Counted from the first letter of the stretch, positions 11,150 through 23,492 are shown. The stretch is DNA of 64,000 nucleotides from Tritrichomonas musculus (GCA_039105265.1 JAPFFF010000002.1:1984001-2048000), one strand, 5' to 3'. Program-made: numbers and translations. The notes: generated from the letters alone by a model not told the origin.

Positions 11150-11700
11150 GCAAAAGGAAGATATTATTGGTATAATTGGAAGGGTAATTATTAGAAAGTA
11201 CTTCTTGAGGGGTGTAATTATAAAAGATAAAAAATTAAGCTAAGGCAATGGTTATGATGTTGGTATTTGATTTTAAAGATATTGGGATTTTATGTATGAA
11301 ATTGATAAGTATAGAAAAATACCGCCTAACAAGAATTAATGGCAATATGGGCTGAGGTTGCTATTTCCCCTAGCCTATACTTCTTCTCCACAAGTTCAGC
11401 TTCACGAATCTTATCTAAGAATACTCCAAAAGCTCACACTCCTAAAAAAAAAAAAAAATGTTTTATAAAAAGTAGGCGCACAATTGAAGGATCTTTAAAA
11501 GTCATGAATATACAATATAATAAAAAATAGAATAATTTCTCAAACTAAAGTGTCAATTAGGACATTATTATCATGTATTTATCTAAAAGATTTTTTTGGA
11601 ATATTAAGCATTAGTCTAGCGTTAGAAAAAAAAGAGTATCATTATGATGAATACCTTTGTTTATTTGATCTAAAAGCCAAGAAATGGAGAATATTGTAAG
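11150..11700. pseudogene. Possible relics of degraded coding sequence
   Basis: Within the AT-desert two patches have codon-like composition. On the minus strand near 11,335-11,440 a frame reads AFGVFLDKIREAELVEKKYR and on to a TAG. On the plus strand near 11,610-11,690 a frame reads EKKEYHYDEYLCLFDLKAKK before a TAA; its FDLKAKKW looks like a kelch-type blade edge. Neither is long enough to assign. These could be decayed host gene fragments or chance. Confidence 0.25.
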
Positions 11701-13710
11701 CTAGCAATACTAAATATATATCAAGAAGTCAGCAAAAGCATAAATATTTTATAAATTTCATTGCTTTTCTTTTTGGAGGAAAAGAGATAATCTGATTTTG
11801 AGATAGTAAGAGATTGCGCGCTTTGGACTTTTTTGCAGTTTGAACATTTTTAGAAGCTTATTTAACCGGATTTCTCAAAAAGTAAATTGAATACAACAAT
11901 AGATAAACTTTTTCAATACAAATTGCACTATATAACAGCCTGTAAGCCAAAAATTCAAGCTTTAGTGATATAATACATTATACATTTTATAAAAAGTATA
12001 ATATATTCATTTATATATATATATATTATTTTGTTATTTTATTTTATCAGAAATTCGTTTAATTTTTCTCAAAATATCTAAGTTTTTTTTTTTATTATTT
12101 GGCTTTCACAAAAAATTGAGAATAATGTTTGAATATTTGTATACATATTGAAATTATAAATCATGATTATCCTTATTTATGCTTAAAAATATCAATTTAA
12201 AGTTAAATTATAATTTTAGTAAACATGTTCATATATGATTATATTATTGAACCGCGAGAACTCTTTTGACTTATTGATATAGCTGACTTTTTTTCAATAA
12301 GACACTCATTTTTTTAAGGAAATTTTTATGAATAATATATATATTCATTAAAATCAAAAATTTAACAAATAACTCGCTTTGCAGCAAAAAGACAGACATT
12401 TCAAAAAAACATTTGTTTTTCGAAAAAAGTAAAAAACAAATATATCTCAAAAAATAAATGTATTTATGTTTTTATTTTTATAATTTATCCTTATTATAAT
12501 ATTTATATTTAAAATTTATATTTTAATCATTTCTTACTTTTCAATAAAGAAGGATAAAATTATTTTTATATCAAATCAATCTTATACTACATTCAAAAAA
12601 ATCAATGTGATTTCACAAAATTGTATTAAATTTGTTTATATTTTAACCATTATTTATGTTTTGATTTTTCTTCTAGTTTTACTTTGGAAAATAGGTTATT
12701 CTCATGAAAAATACCAAGATAATGCTTTTTTATTGGGTTCCGAATATAATTCTAAACGTTTTTAAATGCGTTTAGGTTTTTTTTTTACAATTCTACGAAA
12801 TAAACATGTTTATCTATTTGGTATTTTATTAATATGCGCATTTACTATCTATTTTGCATTATAATACTTTTAGTTTTTTGATCAAAAAATTTCAATATCG
12901 TTTAAAGTTATAAATTCTTAACAAATAATAAATCTTTATTTACCCCCTTCTTTAAAGGGTTTTACATTTCTAGTAATTTTTTATTGGTTTGGCTGAATAA
13001 TTATCAAAAACTGAAAACACAAAATTTCATAAAGCAGTCATTATTTTTTTAATTTATGAAAAGCATATATTTAGAAAACAAATAATTCCTCATGTTATTT
13101 TGTGTAAAAAAAAAGATAATTCATAAAAAAAATGATTTTATTTATTTCACAATTTTTCAATGCATTCAATTTTTTTTCTATGAAAATAAAAACATTTTTA
13201 TATCTTTAATTTCTCCAATAAAAGGCATAAGATATAAATAAATTACCAAAGTGCATCCATTTGTTTAATATGTTTCATTAAGATCATTTATTATTGAAAA
13301 ATTTTTTTATGAATTAAAAGTACCTATTTGAACATTTTCTACAAAATTTAATTTGCATATTGATACTTATTGGAAAATATAACACACATATACATTTAAA
13401 GAATAAATTAAATCTTCTTTTTCAAAATCTGATAATTATTTGATCCTTAATAATAATATATTTTATTTAAATTTTCGCTTTTATTGATTATATAAATAAT
13501 ATAAATGAAAAATATATGTGAAAACATAAAAATAGAGTTTTTTTAAAAAGTCATATATTGACTGATTTTGAGTTTTTGTTGAAAATAAACTAAAAAACAC
13601 ATTCATTTAAAATATAATTTTTATATATTAATTTCATTTTTTAATAATAGATATTTATTTTTTTTAAAGCAATATAAATGTTCTAATTTTTATTTTTTTG
13701 AATGAAAATA

Positions 13711-13875
13711 AAAACCTGGCGTTTTTGAAAAAACGAGTTTTTTAATTTTACCTGGCAGAAGGTCAAATGTGGCGTTTTTGATTTTTTTAAAAAATATTGA
13801 TCAAAAACGCCTTTAGAAAAAGTGAAAAATTGAGTAGTTGGAAAAAAATTGAATAGGCGTTTTTGATTTATCCCC
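13711..13875 (-). repeat. 165-bp inverted repeat, right copy
   Basis: Exact reverse complement of 8891-9055, followed by a poly-A run of about 25 bases. Confidence 0.9.
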
Positions 13876-14004
13876 AAAAAAAAAAAAAAAAAAAAAAAAA
13901 AACTAACGCGCGATATAATCATAAATCATTTAATAAACTATAATCATTGAACATACATAAATGTTTTTTGTATTTTGAAATTCAATTAATAATAAATATC
14001 ATTT

Positions 14005-14043
14005 AATGACAACTTTTTGAGCAAAGCTCAAAAAGTTGTCATT
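14005..14043. repeat. Perfect 18-bp hairpin with 3-base loop
   Basis: Arms AATGACAACTTTTTGAGC (14005-14022) and its exact reverse complement (14026-14043) around loop AAA. The core ACTTTTTGAGC recurs in the next hairpin. Confidence 0.85.
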
Positions 14044-14140
14044 CTTGAGATCTATTAGGTATAATATTTCATTTGTTTTCTTCATGGAAGTTGATTTATG
14101 TAAGTTTTGAAAAGAAATCAAATTGAAAATAATAAAGGGC

Positions 14141-14167
14141 CACTTTTTGAGCGAAGCTCAAAAAGTG
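14141..14167. repeat. Related 12-bp hairpin
   Basis: Arms CACTTTTTGAGC (14141-14152) and exact reverse complement (14156-14167) around loop GAA. It shares stem core and 3-base loop with the hairpin at 14005, while the flanks differ. Confidence 0.85.
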
Positions 14168-14666
14168 TCTATGCTTTAGATGATAATGGCGTAATAATAT
14201 ATTTTTCTTTCAAGAACATTGTTCTATTTTAAGCAAGTATTCTATAAAAACAAACGATTAAAATAAATAGAAAAATAATTGAGGGTCAATTTGGTTTCTC
14301 TTGTCATAAACATTTTGCATCAAAAAGTTATTTTATTTTTTATCTTTAAGAAAAAGTTCATGATTATTTTTCACTCTATCAAATTGTGGAAACTTTTTGA
14401 CCGAAAAAAAATCAAAATAAACAAAAAAAAATTAAATATATGACTATATGAAAAAATAATAAAAAAAAAATATTTGCCTCAAATCAAAGCTTTATTAGAC
14501 AAAATAATTTGGATCGATCCAAAAATGCAATATCGATTAATGAATTATGAATGAAAATGCTAATCACAAATTAATATAAAACATTATATTTAATTAAACA
14601 TTCTTTTTCACTGAACAATAAAGTGAGTGACAAAAGAAAAATTATAAAAGTTTCAAACGGGTAATG

Positions 14667-15296
14667 TTAGGATGAATAAGAACGGGTAATCACAGACCTC
14701 ACATCATCAGCCATACTACATTGATGTAAAAACGGGAGTAATTCTTCCTGAAGAGCAGCATCATCTTTGTCACCTGTCCAAGTTGAAATCAAAATTCCGT
14801 TTTCTTGTTGAAGCGCAAAAGATTCCGCAGAATTATCTACTATTATCATTCTAGAAAGATCACGTCTGAATATAGAAATATCTTTAACAAGTGAACCATT
14901 GTAAGGACGACAATGATTTCGAGTAAGAATTCTTGACAATGGAAATCCAGGTATAATTGTTTGAATAACAGGTACAGCATATTCTGACATTGAAGCAGTG
15001 AATATAAAAACGTCAAATTCGTAAGCAATTGCACGTATAAAATTATTGAATCCAGGACGTTTTTGAACGTATATGTCTACTGTTTGATCTTCATGAGTGA
15101 CAGGCACTATAAAATCAAAATAATCTGGTTTTATAAAACTGGAATGAATCAGTGTTTCGTCAAGATCAAGGATAAGTGTGACTTTCTGTTTATTTAGAAC
15201 TGGAGCTTGACTAGCTACACAACTTGGTGCAGCCATATTTGCATTGCAAACAGATGCATCAATAACTTTGGGTGTGTGAGCAATAAGGATATTCAT
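14667..15296 (-). CDS. FCP1/SCP-type HAD phosphatase (NLI-interacting factor family)
   Basis: 209 residues. The HAD motif I DLDETLIHSS starts at D44, with D44 as the expected nucleophile and D46 as the acid. It is followed by the family's conserved blocks VQKRPGFNNFI, FDVFIFTASMSEYA, LSRILTRNHC and MIIVDNSAESFALQQENGI. Length and layout match small CTD phosphatases (SCP, Dullard, TIM50-like catalytic core), which dephosphorylate Ser in substrates such as the RNA polymerase II C-terminal domain. No BRCT domain is present, so it is SCP-like rather than full FCP1. About 36 residues precede the domain, with no clear membrane segment or targeting peptide. The start is the first ATG in frame, with M21 as a possible alternative. 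The substrate cannot be read from sequence. Confidence 0.9.
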   Translation of the reverse strand: MNILIAHTPKVIDASVCNANMAAPSCVASQAPVLNKQKVTLILDLDETLIHSSFIKPDYFDFIVPVTHEDQTVDIYVQKRPGFNNFIRAIAYEFDVFIFTASMSEYAVPVIQTIIPGFPLSRILTRNHCRPYNGSLVKDISIFRRDLSRMIIVDNSAESFALQQENGILISTWTGDKDDAALQEELLPFLHQCSMADDVRSVITRSYSS

Positions 15297-15755
15297 TATA
15301 AATGTATTTCCTCAGCTAATACGAAGTCACCTCACAATTGAATAAAAAACGTGTTTATTCTTACGAAAAATATGAAACGGCTTTTATTTTTATGAATATT
15401 TTATATTATTATTTATTAAAAATTGAATACAAATTCAATTTATTGATAAAGGAGAAAAAAACGTTGATCAATAACGTATTTTTTCCCTCCAAAATTTTCG
15501 AAAATTTTTGTAAACTATCCCTGTATATTACAAGATTTTATTGGAATAATGCCAATAAAAAAAATAGATTATCCTTGTATATAGTTAAAATGATTATTAA
15601 TTTTTGTTTGTTTTAATCATGATTCAAATCATTGATTTTAAATTACAAATTCTTATTAATTGAACACCATCTAGATAAATTATATAAATATATAATATAA
15701 AAATCAAATATACATTTTAAATCAAAAAATTTATAAATATATATAAATTTTAAAA
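15297..15755. other. Intergenic spacer
   Basis: AT-rich region upstream of the phosphatase and downstream of the acyl-CoA synthetase; both neighbours are on the minus strand. The open frame that runs across part of it is Phe/Asn/Lys-rich and not gene-like. Confidence 0.55.
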
Positions 15756-17738
15756 TCACCTTCCTTTTGAATATAAATATTCAATCTCTTTCTTATATTT
15801 CTCATATAAAACTTTCCTTTTGAGCTTGAATGTTGGAGTAATAATGCCATTTTCTATTGTCCATTCATCATTTGTAATATAAATAGAGATTACTTTCTGA
15901 TAACCAAGCAATTTCTTTCTCTTTGCAATTTCCGTGATATCACTCATAATCCTATCATTGAGTTCTTTTGATGCACATGCATCTCTGAATTCTTCATCAG
16001 TAATTCTGGATTTGTTGAGGAATTTGGCAACTTCAGACTTTAATGGCACAACAATAGCAACAAGGAAAGGACGAGACGAGTCTCCATATACAAAAATATG
16101 CTCAATAAGTGGTGATTCTTCAAAAAAGTTACCTAACAAATCTCCTGCAACATATTCACCTTGTGCAAGTTTAAATATTGATCTCATTCGATCGACGACT
16201 AATAAAGCATTTTGTTCATCAAATTTACCAATATCTCCTGTGTGAATCCATGTATGTGTATCATCTGTGAATAAGTTCCTAGTAGCTTCTTCATCATTTA
16301 AATAACCACTACAAAGACCAGTTCCTCCCATTTGAATTTCTCCACAACCTTCTTCATCAGTAAAATCAGGAACTGGAACAATTCTGAGTTCAACATTTCT
16401 AAGAGGATATCCATTAGCCCCGTATTTAATATGCTGAATTTTGAATGGATTCAATGTATTACCACTACCACCTTCTGAAAGACCATAGCCTGAGCGGATT
16501 GGAATACCAAGCATAACTTGCATGTTTTCATGAAGTTCACGTGGAAGAGCTGCACTACCACTGCAAATTTGCTCAATTTCCATACTTCCCATAACCTTCT
16601 TAACGCTATTAAAAACAATAGCATCAATGCAGCTCGTACTTAATTCTTTGATCATAAGAAGACGTTTAATTGACCATGCAAAGTTAAATATTGTACGCAT
16701 TATAAAACCTTTCTTATTGACTTCGTTCATAACTGCATCATACATACGTTGAATAACACGTGGAACAGCAATTAAAACCGTAGGCTGAAGAGATCGGAGA
16801 TCTTCAGATAAAATACGGACATCACCTGAGTAGATACCTACTTTACCTCCTGATAAAAGAGTACAGCTTGTACACATCCTTTCAAAAACATGACAGAGTG
16901 GCAAATATGAAAGATGACGAGTAAATGTAGCAGGTGTACCTTCTGATGAAATTCCTAAAAGATTGGTTATAAAAGAACGATGACTTATCATCACACCCTT
17001 AGGAAATCCTGTAGTTCCAGAACTGTAACAAATGTAGAGAATTTGCTCAGGATCAATTTTTGGATATTCATAATTATGACTTTTACCTTCTTTTTGAATT
17101 GACTCAAATGATTGAAAATTAACACCTAATTTTTCAAGCTTTTCTTTGGATTCGACGGGGACTTCATCAATATCATCGAAATAAACGATTAATTTAAATT
17201 GTTTGAGCACTTCATCGGAACAAGATAATAATCTTGGGAAGTTTTTCTTAGAAACAACTATATACTCAGATTTACAGTTTGTAATTGAAAATTCTAAAGC
17301 ATCAATTGTAAAAGTATCATATAATGTAACTGTAACAAAGCCGTAAAGATAAGAAGAATCCATTGTTAATATCCATTCAGGTCGGTTTTCGCTATATAGA
17401 CACACAAAGGTCTTGTTTTGAACTCCATATTTAACAAGACCTGCTCCAAAATTTCTTGAAATTTCAAAGGCATCTTTATACTTAATGAAAGAGAAATTTT
17501 TATCGCGGATATTAGTTTTCGGGTCATACTTCCTTTTACCGATATAATCACGTTCCTTGAATAATTCCATTGATTGAAGATAAAAAGATTGTGCGTCTGG
17601 CATGTTTTCTGGTAGTTGCAAAACGCCAGCGGCAAAATCAGGATGCCTACGGATTGAATATGGAGTGACTTCTTGCCCAGTTGCATTTGATGAATAAGTA
17701 ACAAAAGATGGAGGGTCAGAACTAATTAAATTCCCCAT
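15756..17738 (-). CDS. Long-chain fatty-acid-CoA ligase (ACSL-type, AMP-binding superfamily)
   Basis: 660 residues, the usual length for eukaryotic ACSL. It activates fatty acids to acyl-CoA through an acyl-AMP intermediate. Visible motifs are the P-loop YSSGTTGFPKG (238-248), the adenine-site block GYGLSEGG, the hinge region with WIHTGDIGKFDE, and VVDRMRSIFKLAQGEYV, which is the ACSL form of the fatty-acid gate and signature motif. The N terminus MGNLISS matches the N-myristoylation pattern (Gly2, Ser6), which suggests membrane attachment through a lipid instead of a membrane helix. The C-terminal lysine for adenylation lies in the PTFKLKRKVL block. The start is the ATG that yields this motif. 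Trichomonads salvage host lipids, so the role is probably activation of scavenged fatty acids. Confidence 0.93.
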   Translation of the reverse strand: MGNLISSDPPSFVTYSSNATGQEVTPYSIRRHPDFAAGVLQLPENMPDAQSFYLQSMELFKERDYIGKRKYDPKTNIRDKNFSFIKYKDAFEISRNFGAGLVKYGVQNKTFVCLYSENRPEWILTMDSSYLYGFVTVTLYDTFTIDALEFSITNCKSEYIVVSKKNFPRLLSCSDEVLKQFKLIVYFDDIDEVPVESKEKLEKLGVNFQSFESIQKEGKSHNYEYPKIDPEQILYICYSSGTTGFPKGVMISHRSFITNLLGISSEGTPATFTRHLSYLPLCHVFERMCTSCTLLSGGKVGIYSGDVRILSEDLRSLQPTVLIAVPRVIQRMYDAVMNEVNKKGFIMRTIFNFAWSIKRLLMIKELSTSCIDAIVFNSVKKVMGSMEIEQICSGSAALPRELHENMQVMLGIPIRSGYGLSEGGSGNTLNPFKIQHIKYGANGYPLRNVELRIVPVPDFTDEEGCGEIQMGGTGLCSGYLNDEEATRNLFTDDTHTWIHTGDIGKFDEQNALLVVDRMRSIFKLAQGEYVAGDLLGNFFEESPLIEHIFVYGDSSRPFLVAIVVPLKSEVAKFLNKSRITDEEFRDACASKELNDRIMSDITEIAKRKKLLGYQKVISIYITNDEWTIENGIITPTFKLKRKVLYEKYKKEIEYLYSKGR

Positions 17739-18299
17739 TTGGTAATTGAACAGTGTTCAATGTATAAAAATTTGTGAGATTATCTCAAAATTCAAATTAG
17801 ACATAATCTATTTTTTTTCAATATTTAAAGAATTCAAAAATTTCAACTTCGGTTTAAAATCATATCAAATTTATTTTTTCAGAATTTTATTAAAAGAAAA
17901 TGGTAGGTTTTATAATGCTAAATAAATGAGAAATAGTTTATTTATTTTTGCATAAATTTATTCAATATTACAAAATAAATTATTTAAAATTATCAAATAA
18001 AATATTATTTTTTATTAATTTTATTATAGAATTAAATTTAAATATATTTTTAACAAATATATAAACATATATATTTATAAAAACCCAAAAATAATTTGAG
18101 ATAAAACTTCATTAAAGTATTTAATAATAAAATAAACCTTTTGAATTCTTCAACCTACATTGAAAATAAATGTAAAAAATAATGAATTAAAAATAATATT
18201 ACCTCGATAAAAAAATGGCAAAACTGTTTAATTATTATTTAATGCATTATTTAAAAAAATATAAATTATGATAACTCAATTCTTTTTTAATATTTAAGT

Positions 18300-18340
<41 letters not shown>

Positions 18341-19900
18341 CCCTCATAGGAGAGGTATTCATGTGAGGTGACTTAACGTCTTTGATAATTTTTAAAATTG
18401 CATTTTTTCAGCCAATTTAAAGTTTTGAAGACTCGGATTAAGAGAAACAAATTTCTTGCATGTGGAGATTGTATTAAGCATGCTTTTTTGAAAAAATAAT
18501 GTTAAAATTTTTTTTTCTAATATCTTGATATTTTTACTCAATTTAAAATATATGCCAGATATTGGATGGAAAAAATCTCTAAATAAATCCCCACACTTTT
18601 TTTTGACCTTTCGACCGTTTATTCAAAAATAGCCATAACAGATACAATATGTGTTCGATGAATTTCGTTATTTTAATACATGCAGATATTTTTGCTAATT
18701 CATTCATGTTAATTACAGTTGTAAAAAATTAATATAAACAATGAAAAACTCATTTTTATGAAATAACGTACTTAACCGCCGAAGTTTCCTAAGGTCTTTT
18801 TCTAATCCAAATGGGATTTAAATCTGGGATTTATGGGATTTTGTTATTATAACCATATTATTATTAAAGCATTTAATATAACCATATTATTGTGAATTTA
18901 TTATAACCATATTATTATGAATTTAAATTATAACCATATTTCTGTGATTTTAAAGTAACCATATTTTTGTTAAAATATACTAATCCCATTAAATTGAAAG
19001 GGATTTTCTCAATTTTGAGAGAGTTCTATTCAATTTTCTGAGATTTATCGGATTTTATCATTCAATCTTGGGATTAGAGTATTGAATTTTAGGTTTTCAT
19101 GGGATTAGAGTATTGAATTTTGGGATTTGATGGGATGAAAGTATTGAATTTTGGGATTAAAAGGGATTGATGTATTCAATAAAAGGTAGGGAAAACCAAA
19201 ATACATTCAATTTTTTTTCAAATCTTTGGGATTTTTATTCAAAATTTGGTAATAATCATGAAAAAGAATTATTTATTTATCATTGTCAAAAAGTCAAAGG
19301 AAATAGATATAATATAAAACGAAAATTAACTAACAGTGCCATTTTACATGATAACATTTCATTAAAGCAGATTAATGTTTTAAAAATGATCAAATTATTT
19401 CTTTAAATTGAAGTTATTTGTCTGAATTTGAAATTTTATAGAGTAATTCATTATTATATCAATAAATTCTTTTCATAAAGCATACTTTTTAAGAAAAAAA
19501 GGTATTAAATTTGATTTTTTTTTATAAATATGATTTATTTTAAAATTATCATTTATGAATGATAAGTTTTGATGTATAAAATATGAAACTGAATTCTTTT
19601 CATTCAAAAAAGAAACATTTTTACCTGATTATCTATGTAAATATGAATATAAAAAAAAAATGATGATAATTTCAATCGAACCATAGAAATTGTAAAACAG
19701 ATAAATTGAAATTAATAACCATTGAGATAAAAAATAAATTTGGTTTTTAAAATGATTATTAAACCTTATTCATTATTATTAATTATATTTCACAGAATAT
19801 CATAATAAATAAATGTGTGAACTTAAAAGGTTAACAAATGCTCAACAGAAATCTACTCAATTTTTTGAATCAAATACGATCAAGAAAGGTCAAATAATTG

Positions 19901-19935
<35 letters not shown>

Positions 19936-20828
19936 TAAATGATCAGAGCATAATAAGGTAAAGTATTCAATTTAAAATCTTTCAAAAAGTGAATGAAAGA
20001 ATGAGCGTTTTATAACTAATATCATGATTAAAAAAATTCTTGATTGGAGCAATGTTGATAAAAAACAATAAGTTATAATATTTCGTGTTTGCTTGCTCTT
20101 AAATATTTCCATGAATGAAGATATGATAAGGAATATTCATTAGATCAATAGGCACAAGTTGGAAAAAAAGGCTGATCAACTAGTTTTATTTTGAAATCTT
20201 ATTATGAAATAAATAAAAAAATCTGGAATCGTGACGTTGGATTTCTTTTTATTGCTAATTTCATTTTTTGAGTACTTTATTTTTTATACTCCTCAGAAAT
20301 CTCTTTTTTTTCTCACAATTTTTTTCAATTAAAAATATTTTTCAGCTATCAAACAACTCAGAAAATCATTATCAATTTTCTTAGACTTCAATTTTTTTCA
20401 AAGCATATTAATTCAATTTTATATCATGGATTGATAATTTTATTTGAAATAAACTTATCAATTTTTTTTTTCTTTTTCAAAAAATTAATATATATTTTTT
20501 TTTATATTGAACGTCAATTTAATCTATATATTTAGGGAATATATTTATTTCCTTATATTTTATATTATATAATAATATTTCAAGTCATCCTGCATTTTTC
20601 ATACCTAACTATGCTCTAAATAATCTAAATCCCAAAAAGAATAAAAATTATTCCCATTTTCGAATTTTAATCCCAATGTATCAATCTTAACCCAGATATT
20701 TAAAATAATAAAGGTAATTTATTAATACTATAATTTATTGTGAGATTTAAAATTTTGTTCTTTGTTTTATATGTAAAAATAATGAAGATTTTAGAATTTG
20801 AAAATGATTTTTTTTGCAAAAAAGTAGA
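17739..20828. other. Long gene-free AT-rich region with simple and short tandem repeats
   Basis: No credible gene. It contains a poly-T tract of about 40 bases (18,301-18,340) and another near 19,903-19,934, a block of degenerate tandem repeats (next entry), and repeated phrases of the form GGGATTAGAGTATTGAATTT near 19,070-19,160. Just after the first poly-T is AGAGGTATTCATGT, which recurs inverted near 23,494. Confidence 0.6.
18838..18975 (+). repeat. Degenerate short tandem repeat, unit about 30 bp
   Basis: Four to five copies of a phrase like TATAACCATATTATTRTGAA with AT-rich spacers of varying length. The copies are imperfect. No function is evident. Confidence 0.6.
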
Positions 20829-22688
20829 ATACCCTTATTTTGCCCTTTATGTGTGAGTTTTTAGTTTTTGAGAAAAAAAGTTACACCCCTTTCTCAATTT
20901 TTTCCATGTTACATATCACATGTGATATCATTTTGGTGATATTTTTTTTTATAGGCATTCAAAACATGATCGAAAAATAAAAAACATCTCACTTTTTATT
21001 TTTTAGTTGCATTTTTTTCAACAATTTAGTTCATTCTGAAAACTCATATTAGCAGTTTATACTAATTAACAGATTCTCTTTCATTTTGTCGTCTCAACTC
21101 AAATCGCTATAATATTATATGATATTTGTTTTTTTTAATAACTCTCCAAATGAAGGCAATTGGGAAATATTATTTTACTATAAGGATCTTTATGAGATAC
21201 TGTTTCTAAAAATACTATTTAATCAAAAATTTAATTTTTTTCGCTCAAAAAGTTTGTTTTTGCACTTCTTTTTTTATGATAAAAAAATGAGTTTTTGCAA
21301 ATTTTATCTGATAAAAATTATTTGTTGAAGTATGCATTTTCTATATCTCTTAATAACTCAAAAATGGTACTGATCATCGAGGGTATTATATTGTTTTTTG
21401 CTCACTCAGCTTTTGGTTTTATAACAAACAAATGCGATTTTTATGCGATAATGAAAGTAAGCTTTATGATTATGATTTAAATAAGGTATGGAATTTTTCG
21501 ACATAATATCTTAAATTCATCATCTCAAAACTTTTTCTTGAAATTTGTTATATTTTAAGAAAAATAATAATTATACAATTATTTATATCACACAAGAGAA
21601 TATTTTAACCCTTTTGATTATCAAAATAAAACTAATCTTTTTTTATCAGCTTAAATTTCAAATTATATATTGTATTATTGTTAATAATATTTATCATAAT
21701 TTCTATATATATCATAAAATAAATATTTGTTATATATTTATAATAAGATATTGATTGAATTAAAATTTGATAAATTTTCAAAGACAATTCAATTTTATTA
21801 TTCAATTGATAAGATAATAATTCAATAATACTTATAAAATAAATTATTTTTAATCCATTATTTTGTCTTTATTTTAATTTTAAGAAGAAAGCATAAATTT
21901 TTTTTTTTTTTTTGAAATTTCTAAAATTGAAAAAAATCAAATTTATCGTTAAATATGACTTATTAAGAGTCATATATGATAGAGTTATATTTAACCTTTC
22001 CTTTGGCAAAATCACCTTTTATTTGGCCTTAATTTTGAGATAAGTATTATTTTTCAATCTCATTTTTAATAATATTTTTTTGTTTAATCATTTTTATTTG
22101 GGCAATATAGTTGTCTAGTATTTTTAAAGATAAATAGAACAAAGAAACTAAAATTAACTCTTTGAAAATTAAAAATAATATTTCATAATATTCTCAGATT
22201 AGTATTAATATCAATACTAATTCATATGTATATAAATTTTTGGAATATATTCAAGAGCAGACAAACATCAGATTCATTTAAAGTTCTAAATGATGATAAA
22301 TTAAACACATTTTATAAGGTGAAAAAAACTAAGCTCAGAATTTTTGAAAGGAGATATCAAAGAAAAATGAATTGCATTCAAAATGATTCAATTATTGAAC
22401 GATAGTTTTTTTTAATGAAATAAATTTACAGTCAATTAATCAAACTTTAAGCATTTAGATTTATATTTATTGGTAACAATTCGCTGAAAGAAAAATTGAT
22501 TTTTTATTTAAATATCTCTTTTTATATTAAAGTCATTTGAAAATGGATATTGTGAAGTGGCAATTCTTTTTTCAATCTGTGACTTCATCGAGCTCTCAAA
22601 GTCTTTATGAAATGCAGATGAAGTGAAATGGTTTTAATGAAACTTTCAAAAACTGAAAACTCACACATAAAGGGTAAAATATGGGTAT
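20829..22688. mobile_element. Candidate 1.86-kb non-autonomous DNA element with about 45-bp inverted ends
   Basis: The left end (ATACCCTTATTTTGCCC onward, about 20829-20873) matches the reverse complement of the right end (about 22642-22688) with only a few differences, including the shared core CCCTTTATGTGTGAGTTTT. The interior has only short Phe/Ile-rich frames, no transposase. A target duplication is not clear, so the superfamily is open. Confidence 0.55.
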
Positions 22689-23492
22689 TTAAAAATTCGC
22701 TCGTTAAATTTTTATATATTTTATGTATATGTTTTGGCTTAATCTGAATTATTCAGTTGAGAATGGAATATATTGGTTATGCGCTCATTTTTGAGAAATG
22801 TTGATTTTACTTTATATTATAAATTTTATTGGTGCAAAATGCCAAAATCACAAAAATGAGAAAAACTTTTTATAAATATTTATGTTTTCTTGAATTTTCT
22901 TTGGTAACAATAATTTAATTACATTGAATATTAATAAAAAATAAAAAAAATCATAGTTCATTAATTATAAAACGCAAAATATTAGTTATAAAATTATTAT
23001 TTTTTACGATTATTTGATTCAATTCTTATGAAAAGTTTCTATGTTTATTAATAAAATTGTAATAAAATATTGAGAGAATAAATTTTTTTTCAAAAAAAGG
23101 ATGATTATAAATTCAATTGATTATTTATTAATTTGTATAAAATAATCGTTCCTAAAATATTGAAAAATAATTAAATCTAATCTATATATTTCTTAATTAT
23201 AAGATTTAAAAATGTATATTAATTTTATATATAAACTTATAATATATTTATTAACTAATATGAATATTAATAAATGCATATAATGCATATTTATTAATAA
23301 ATAATTATATTTTTATATTTCTATTGAAATTATAAAATTTCAGAAGTAAAGTTATTTATACTCACAAAAATATATTAAATTCATATCTTGAAATTGGAGG
23401 TACAAAGAATAATACATATCATTATATAATCCAATTATAAAATATCTAAAAATAAAAGATGCTTTATCTAAAATTTTATCGACGAATTCCCT
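22689..23492. other. Gene-free AT-rich spacer
   Basis: Nothing recognisable other than AT-rich simple sequence. Confidence 0.5.

Larger units (their letters stand above)
8891..13875. mobile_element. Candidate 4,985-bp element with perfect 165-bp terminal inverted repeats
   Basis: The two ends are exact reverse complements over 165 bp, beginning GGGGATAAATC and ending GATTTATCCCC. Both outer flanks are poly-A on the + strand. That is what a single element inserted in a poly-A tract would show; two independent inverted copies, each with its own poly-A side, would give A on one side and T on the other. The interior is very AT-rich with no intact ORF of note, so the element would be non-autonomous. 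The alternative is two unrelated MITE insertions in opposite orientation. No superfamily can be assigned. Confidence 0.5.
13876..14666. other. Intergenic spacer with twin hairpins
   Basis: AT-rich spacer downstream of the phosphatase gene. Apart from the poly-A run and two related hairpins listed separately, I see no gene. Confidence 0.6.

Noticed and set aside
13683-13922. 79-residue ORF on the minus strand
   Set aside because: Same repeat and poly-A as above, no gene-like codon use.
21119-21754. Three small ORFs inside the 1.86-kb element
   Set aside because: AT-driven Phe/Ile/Asn-rich frames with no motif of a transposase.
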